Source: Dethiosulfovibrio russensis
GTDB lineage: Bacteria; Synergistota; Synergistia; Synergistales; Dethiosulfovibrionaceae
DNA length: 64,000 nucleotides
Direction of reading: 5' to 3'
NCBI RefSeq assembly: GCF_021568855.1
Contig: NZ_JAKGUG010000001.1
Location: forward strand, 124,001 to 188,000
Shown: positions 60,105-64,000 of the stretch, piece by piece
Layout of the letters: every line of letters begins with the position of its first letter
Position numbering within the stretch: position 1 is the stretch's first letter
The notes under the pieces: model-generated
The model's input: the letters and a program-made list of their open reading frames with translations, nothing else
The model's database searches: none
Told to the model about the DNA's origin: nothing
Translations under genes and position numbers: made by a program

Positions 60105-60880
60105 CGTTCCATCTCCTCCTGAGCTCTCAAAAGGGATTTCGTGTGTTCGTCGGTGGGATGGCTCAGGATTTCCTCGACCGTTCCGTGGTCTACCAGTTTC
60201 CCGTGACGTAAGACCGCTATTGAGTCACATATCGACGATGCCAGGGCTATATCGTGGGTCACCAGTACCATGCCCATGTTTCTCTTCTTGACGGCTCTTC
60301 TCAGAAGCGATATCACTTCTGCCTGGGTTATGACGTCCAGAGCCGTGGTCGGTTCGTCCGCCAGGAGGAAATAAGGAGCACAGGCCAGGGCCGTAGCTAT
60401 GGCCGCCCTCTGTTTTTGCCCTCCCGACAGCTCGTGAGGGTATCTCTCGTAGGCGTCTTCAGGTAGCCCCACCTCGGACAGCAGCCTTCGGACTTCCTTC
60501 GAGGATTCGCCGATAGGTATGTCCGAGTGCTCCAGCAGGACCTCGGCGATCTGATATCCCACAGTCAATACCGGTGTGAAACCGTTCATCGCTCCCTGAG
60601 GGACCAAGGAGATCCTGTCCCATCTGAAAAGACGCATTTCCTCCTCGTCCAGTGAAAGCAGGTCCTGTCCCTCCGATGTGATGGTCCCTTTAACGAAGGT
60701 CCCTTTCGGCAGGAGCCTCAATATGGCCATCAAAAGGGTGCTTTTCCCGCTTCCCGATTCTCCTACCAACCCCAGTATCTCCCCCATCCTGAGGGATAGA
60801 GACACGTCGTCCAGGGCAGGAGGGGAGGACGGAGGTGAATTGGGGTATCTGACGCTGAGGTTGGATAGGTTTACCATCAT
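60101..60880 (-). CDS. Dipeptide/oligopeptide ABC transporter ATPase, DppD/OppD type
   Basis: 259 aa from the ATG at 60880, overlapping the permease stop (ATGA); the long upstream frame is a shadow of that permease. Walker A GESGSGKSTLLMA, signature LSGGQKQRAAIA, Walker B FLLADEPTTALD. It lacks the C-terminal Cys-rich extension normally present in OppD proteins and stops about 60 residues short of the family length, unlike its DppF partner. Confidence 0.92.
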   Translation of the reverse strand: MMVNLSNLSVRYPNSPPSSPPALDDVSLSLRMGEILGLVGESGSGKSTLLMAILRLLPKGTFVKGTITSEGQDLLSLDEEEMRLFRWDRISLVPQGAMNGFTPVLTVGYQIAEVLLEHSDIPIGESSKEVRRLLSEVGLPEDAYERYPHELSGGQKQRAAIATALACAPYFLLADEPTTALDVITQAEVISLLRRAVKKRNMGMVLVTHDIALASSICDSIAVLRHGKLVDHGTVEEILSHPTDEHTKSLLRAQEEMER

Positions 60881-62034
60881 GGCGAACCCTCCTCGGATAT
60901 TTTTCCGAAATCCAGGAATATAAGACAGACTAGGACTATGCCGAGCCCGGGAGGCAGGAGGAGCCACCATGCTCCGGCGGAAAAGGCTCCGAAGCTGTGG
61001 GCCTCGTGGAGCATCCTTCCCCATGAGATCACACGGGGATCGGAAAGCCCCAGAAAGGATAACCCCGCCTCGGCCAATATGGCGCCCGGGACCCCTAGGG
61101 CTACGTTTGCGGCCATTATAGGCATCGTCTCCGGCAGTATATGTCTTCTCAGTATATAGCCCGTCGGAGCTCCTAGAGCTCTCAGCCCCTCCACGAAGGG
61201 AGATTCCCTCAACGACAAAACCTGGGCCCTGACCGTACGGGCCGTGCCCATCCATGAAAACAGAGAGAGTATGACGATCATCTGTATCAAGCCCTTTCCC
61301 CACAGGGAAGCGAGTACCATGAGTATAGGAAGGGTCGGTATGGCCATGAATAGGTCGACTACCCTCATGATAGCCCCGTCTATCCAGCCTCCCCTGTATC
61401 CGCTGATCATCCCCACCGTCAAACCAAGGATCGAGGCTATGGCCGTGGTGGCCAGTCCTACCACGAGGGACACCTTGATGCCGAGAAGGAACAGCAGAAA
61501 AACGTCCCTTCCCCTTTGATCTGTGCCTAAAAGTCCCCATCTCTCTCCAGGGAGGTGGAGGGTCAGATCGGAGGAGATTGGGGCTCCTGTGATCTCGGCT
61601 CGATACGCCCCCTCTCTCGGAAACAGATGCTCCATCGGATCGTCGAAGGGGGACATGCCCAGGTTCAACTTGAACGACATGTCTCGGTCGTCCAGGTCGA
61701 TCTCGTTTTTTCCTCCTGACAGGTCGATCAGTTTTAATGGGCTCTCGGGGGTTTCCCATATGATTTCTCCGGAACACTTATCCGGCAGGACAACCGTGCC
61801 GGATAATCTGAATCCTCCCGGGGGTTGACTAGCCCATTCTATCTGTCCCGATCTTTTTCCATCGATATCCAACGTCATGCTGGGCGGAAGATCTCCGTCT
61901 ATCCATAGAGGTTTCGAGAAGGGTGGGGCTACGGAGTCCACCGATAGGTTCATCACTGTAGGTCCTAAAAATCCCATGATCGACAATCCCGCCAGAGCCC
62001 AGAGGCTCCATCTTCCAGTTATCTTGATGTTCAT
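60877..62034 (-). CDS. Dipeptide ABC transporter permease, DppC type, with large extracytoplasmic insert
   Basis: 385 aa against about 300 for DppC. After the first membrane segment (residues about 10-30) there is a 130-residue polar stretch (about 31-165) before the family motif LGTDQRGRDVFLLFL at 169. The core permease follows with five more segments and the EAA loop EGLRALGAPTGYILRRHILP. The insert is probably periplasmic and could help bind the ligand or binding protein (inference). Confidence 0.9.
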   Translation of the reverse strand: MNIKITGRWSLWALAGLSIMGFLGPTVMNLSVDSVAPPFSKPLWIDGDLPPSMTLDIDGKRSGQIEWASQPPGGFRLSGTVVLPDKCSGEIIWETPESPLKLIDLSGGKNEIDLDDRDMSFKLNLGMSPFDDPMEHLFPREGAYRAEITGAPISSDLTLHLPGERWGLLGTDQRGRDVFLLFLLGIKVSLVVGLATTAIASILGLTVGMISGYRGGWIDGAIMRVVDLFMAIPTLPILMVLASLWGKGLIQMIVILSLFSWMGTARTVRAQVLSLRESPFVEGLRALGAPTGYILRRHILPETMPIMAANVALGVPGAILAEAGLSFLGLSDPRVISWGRMLHEAHSFGAFSAGAWWLLLPPGLGIVLVCLIFLDFGKISEEGSP

Positions 62035-63020
62035 TTAATGGTCCTCCCCAGCCTTACCCTGGGATCCACCAGTTCATATGCGGCGTCGGCCAAGAGGTTG
62101 GAACCCACCGTAATCAAAGACAGCAGGTAGAAAGCGGCACCGGCGGAGGGGTAATCGTGTCCGATCACCGATTGCAGCAGGAAGGCTCCTATGCCGTGAA
62201 GGGAGAACACCGCTTCGGTTATCACCGCCCCTGATACCAGTGATGGCATGGACATCAGAAGTATCGTCAGGATCGGCGGCAGTATGGATCGGAAGGCGTG
62301 TCGCCATATTATCCTCTTTTCGGACAGCCCTCTCGCTTTGGCCATCAGGATGAAGTCCTCCTCTAAAACCCGAACCATCAGGTTCCTGGCGTATAGAGCC
62401 CATCCCCCGAATCCCAGGAGAATGAGGGAACCGGCGGGAAGGACGAGGTGCCAGAGGTAATCGATCAGAATCTGGAGGGGCTCCGTCGGCGGTGGAACCG
62501 ACACCGATCCTCTGAGGGGAAATAGAGGAAGGCCGTAGGCCAGGGCCATCAAGAGCACCATCTGTACGAAAAAGGAGGGAAAGGAAAAGGACAGTGCGCT
62601 CCCCCATAGGACCAGTTTCTCCGTCCATCTGCCTTTTCTCGTCGCGGCCTTTACCCCCAGCCATATTCCAGATGCGGCGGAACCTAGAACGGCGATTCCC
62701 ATGAGCGCTATCGTGTTGGGAAGCCTGGAGGCGATTTCCCCCCACACCGGCTTTCTCGATATGAAGGAAATCCCGAAGTCCAACGTCAGGGTTCTTTTAG
62801 CGTAGGTCAGAAATTGACTCCACAGAGGACGATCCAGACCGTACAATTCCTTCAATTTATCCTTGGCCTCGGGTGAAAAGCCGGGGTCGACGATGGACGA
62901 TACAGGATCGCCCGGCATAATCCTGAACAGGAGAAAGTTCAGGGCGAGGACCGCCAGCATTATCGCTGCGGCCCCCGCAAGTCTCCTGATCCAATATCCT
63001 TCGCCGACTGATGGACTCAA
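62031..63020 (-). CDS. Dipeptide ABC transporter permease, DppB type
   Basis: 329 aa, TTG start (TTGA overlapping the binding-protein stop) with AGGAGGT upstream. Family features: FLLFRIMPGDPVSSIV, LYGLDRPLWSQF and the EAA loop AKARGLSEKRIIWRHAFRSILPP. Pairs with the DppC-type permease. Confidence 0.92.
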   Translation of the reverse strand: MSPSVGEGYWIRRLAGAAAIMLAVLALNFLLFRIMPGDPVSSIVDPGFSPEAKDKLKELYGLDRPLWSQFLTYAKRTLTLDFGISFISRKPVWGEIASRLPNTIALMGIAVLGSAASGIWLGVKAATRKGRWTEKLVLWGSALSFSFPSFFVQMVLLMALAYGLPLFPLRGSVSVPPPTEPLQILIDYLWHLVLPAGSLILLGFGGWALYARNLMVRVLEEDFILMAKARGLSEKRIIWRHAFRSILPPILTILLMSMPSLVSGAVITEAVFSLHGIGAFLLQSVIGHDYPSAGAAFYLLSLITVGSNLLADAAYELVDPRVRLGRTIK

Positions 63021-64000
63021 CGGCGGTACCTCCTGTAATGTTCGTTCGAAGAGAATCTAACGAACTCACCGGGCCTGTAGTCCTTTAGAATGAAGGGCCC
63101 CGAGCCGATGAGTCCCCCGTCCTCCATTGGCTGCCAGCTTTTCCAGTCGTCTATCTTTCTCAGAACTTTAGCAGGGAGAACCGGAAGTCCCGCTATATGG
63201 TGAAAGTGCCAGTAGCTGATCGAGTCCATCGTAACAGTCAAGGTCGATTCGTTCGGGGTCTCCACCGCCATAAGATCCGATACATTGTCGAAGAACCGTG
63301 GAATCTCGTTTTCCGCGATATATCGGATAGTCTCCGCCGGATCGGAGGAGGTCAGAGGCGAGCCGTCCTGCCAGAGGAGCCCTTCCTTCAATTTGAAGGT
63401 TATCCTGGTCACCTCGCCGCCGTCGATCGTTACAGTCTCGACCTTCCAGGACTTGGCTAATCCCGGTCGGTCTCCCAGAGTCGTAGGATCTACCTCAATG
63501 AGGGAGTCGTATATCAACCCCAGGACCTTCCACGCCGTGGCACTGGAGGATGTGAAGGGGTTGAGGGCTCTGGGATCGTCCTCCAGGGCCATCTTGAACC
63601 GATCGTGTCCGTCTCTGTGGGCCGACAGAAGGGTCCATATGGAGTTTACCGAGGTTGCGGCGGTAGCGACAGTTCCGGACCACCCCTTGCCTACGGCTCC
63701 TACAGACGAACGACTGTATATGGGAACGACCGGTACCAGGTCGGAAAGGAGTTTCTGGGATTGGTGAGCTGCCGCCATAGCTGATTCCTCATCTGGTGCG
63801 TAGCGCAGCCTTTCGAGAGCTTCGTCCAGAATGGAAGATCGGACGCCGGGGAGATTGTATCCTCCTGGGACGTCCATCGACGAGTGATACAGAGAGTAGA
63901 GAACGTCGGGATCCCTGGTCAAACTCCATGCCATGATGTAGCAGTCGAAGTTTCTGGCGTCGAGCCTCGCCAGCATGGTGGAGAAGTCCATCGGTTCCGC
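63017..64000 (-). CDS. Peptide ABC transporter substrate-binding protein, 5' part outside window
   Basis: The frame is open to the window end (codons Ala-Glu-Pro precede the first visible Met), so the start is missing. The visible order is unusual: the first 110 residues look like the C-terminal lobe of an SBP_bac_5 protein (RDPDVLYSLYHS, PDEESAMAAAHQ, LVPVVPIYSR). Then a new N-terminal lobe begins near base 63600 (DDPRALNPFTSSSA, LIYDSLIEVDP, LKEGLLWQDGSPLTSSD, GSGPFILKDYRPGEFVRF) and the protein stops. This suggests a full domain followed by a partial second copy. Confidence 0.85.
   Translation of the reverse strand, partial: AEPMDFSTMLARLDARNFDCYIMAWSLTRDPDVLYSLYHSSMDVPGGYNLPGVRSSILDEALERLRYAPDEESAMAAAHQSQKLLSDLVPVVPIYSRSSVGAVGKGWSGTVATAATSVNSIWTLLSAHRDGHDRFKMALEDDPRALNPFTSSSATAWKVLGLIYDSLIEVDPTTLGDRPGLAKSWKVETVTIDGGEVTRITFKLKEGLLWQDGSPLTSSDPAETIRYIAENEIPRFFDNVSDLMAVETPNESTLTVTMDSISYWHFHHIAGLPVLPAKVLRKIDDWKSWQPMEDGGLIGSGPFILKDYRPGEFVRFSSNEHYRRYRR

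Noticed and set aside
60101-61777. 558-aa version of the DppD-like ATPase
   Set aside because: The N-terminal 299 residues are Arg/Gly-rich antisense-like shadow of the DppC-type permease; the start at 60880 fits the family.

Overview
The window looks like a chromosomal segment of an anaerobic, amino-acid- or peptide-using Gram-negative bacterium, most likely a Synergistota member of the Dethiosulfovibrio type. This is inferred from moderate to high GC, frequent GTG/TTG starts, peptide ABC transport, EFR1-type ferredoxin/flavodoxin, a BMP-type nucleoside transporter, molybdenum hydroxylases and SpoVS. I cannot verify the taxon without a search. Coding density is very high and no gene-free stretch exceeds 300 bases. 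The largest gaps are about 180 bases, at 17967-18147 and 26817-26998. No CRISPR array, insertion sequence, prophage or rRNA was seen.

Layout. 1-1963: 3' part of an SbcC-type exonuclease gene. 1981-8447: a tight operon of an anti-sigma-like ATPase/acetyltransferase fusion, a LuxE-type acyl-protein synthetase, a LuxC acyl reductase fused to a PaaK-like adenylation domain, and an MFS transporter. No luciferase genes are present. 8502-11605: HDOD protein and cytosolic hybrid histidine kinase. 11602-13156: two small proteins and an ArsA/GET3-type ATPase.

13204-41008 is dominated by purine and molybdenum metabolism. A BMP-family nucleoside-type ABC importer (minus strand) is divergent from gpt (xanthine-guanine phosphoribosyltransferase). 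A nine-gene minus-strand operon follows: modABC, a molybdopterin-binding MoeA-like protein, a Fur-family regulator, a DUF364 protein, a MocA-HD fusion, a histidine phosphatase and XdhC. Next come a divergent MOSC gene, an AbgT transporter, moaA and a moaC-moaB fusion. Last is an operon with two complete molybdenum hydroxylases (one three-subunit, one two-subunit) interleaved with SsnA aminohydrolase, a dihydroorotate-dehydrogenase-like flavoprotein and a CDA-fold deaminase. Together these could import purines, salvage them through Gpt, or deaminate and hydroxylate them for catabolism, with molybdate uptake and cofactor maturation encoded alongside.

41142-57227 is mostly housekeeping: spoVS, hisS, aspS, a UPF0173 hydrolase, an RpiR regulator, TenA with an XRE regulator, LysR, a YbaK protein, a PPC-domain protein, a TauE/SafE transporter, an asparaginase-like protein lacking key catalytic residues, a LUD protein, then the translation/SRP cluster ylxM-ffh-rpsP-khpA-rimM-trmD-rplS and tRNA-Leu(AAG), followed by a cyclophilin. 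57321-64000: EFR1 ferrodoxin, an EamA transporter, and a five-gene dipeptide-type ABC transporter whose binding protein runs off the window end and appears to carry a partial second copy of its N-lobe.
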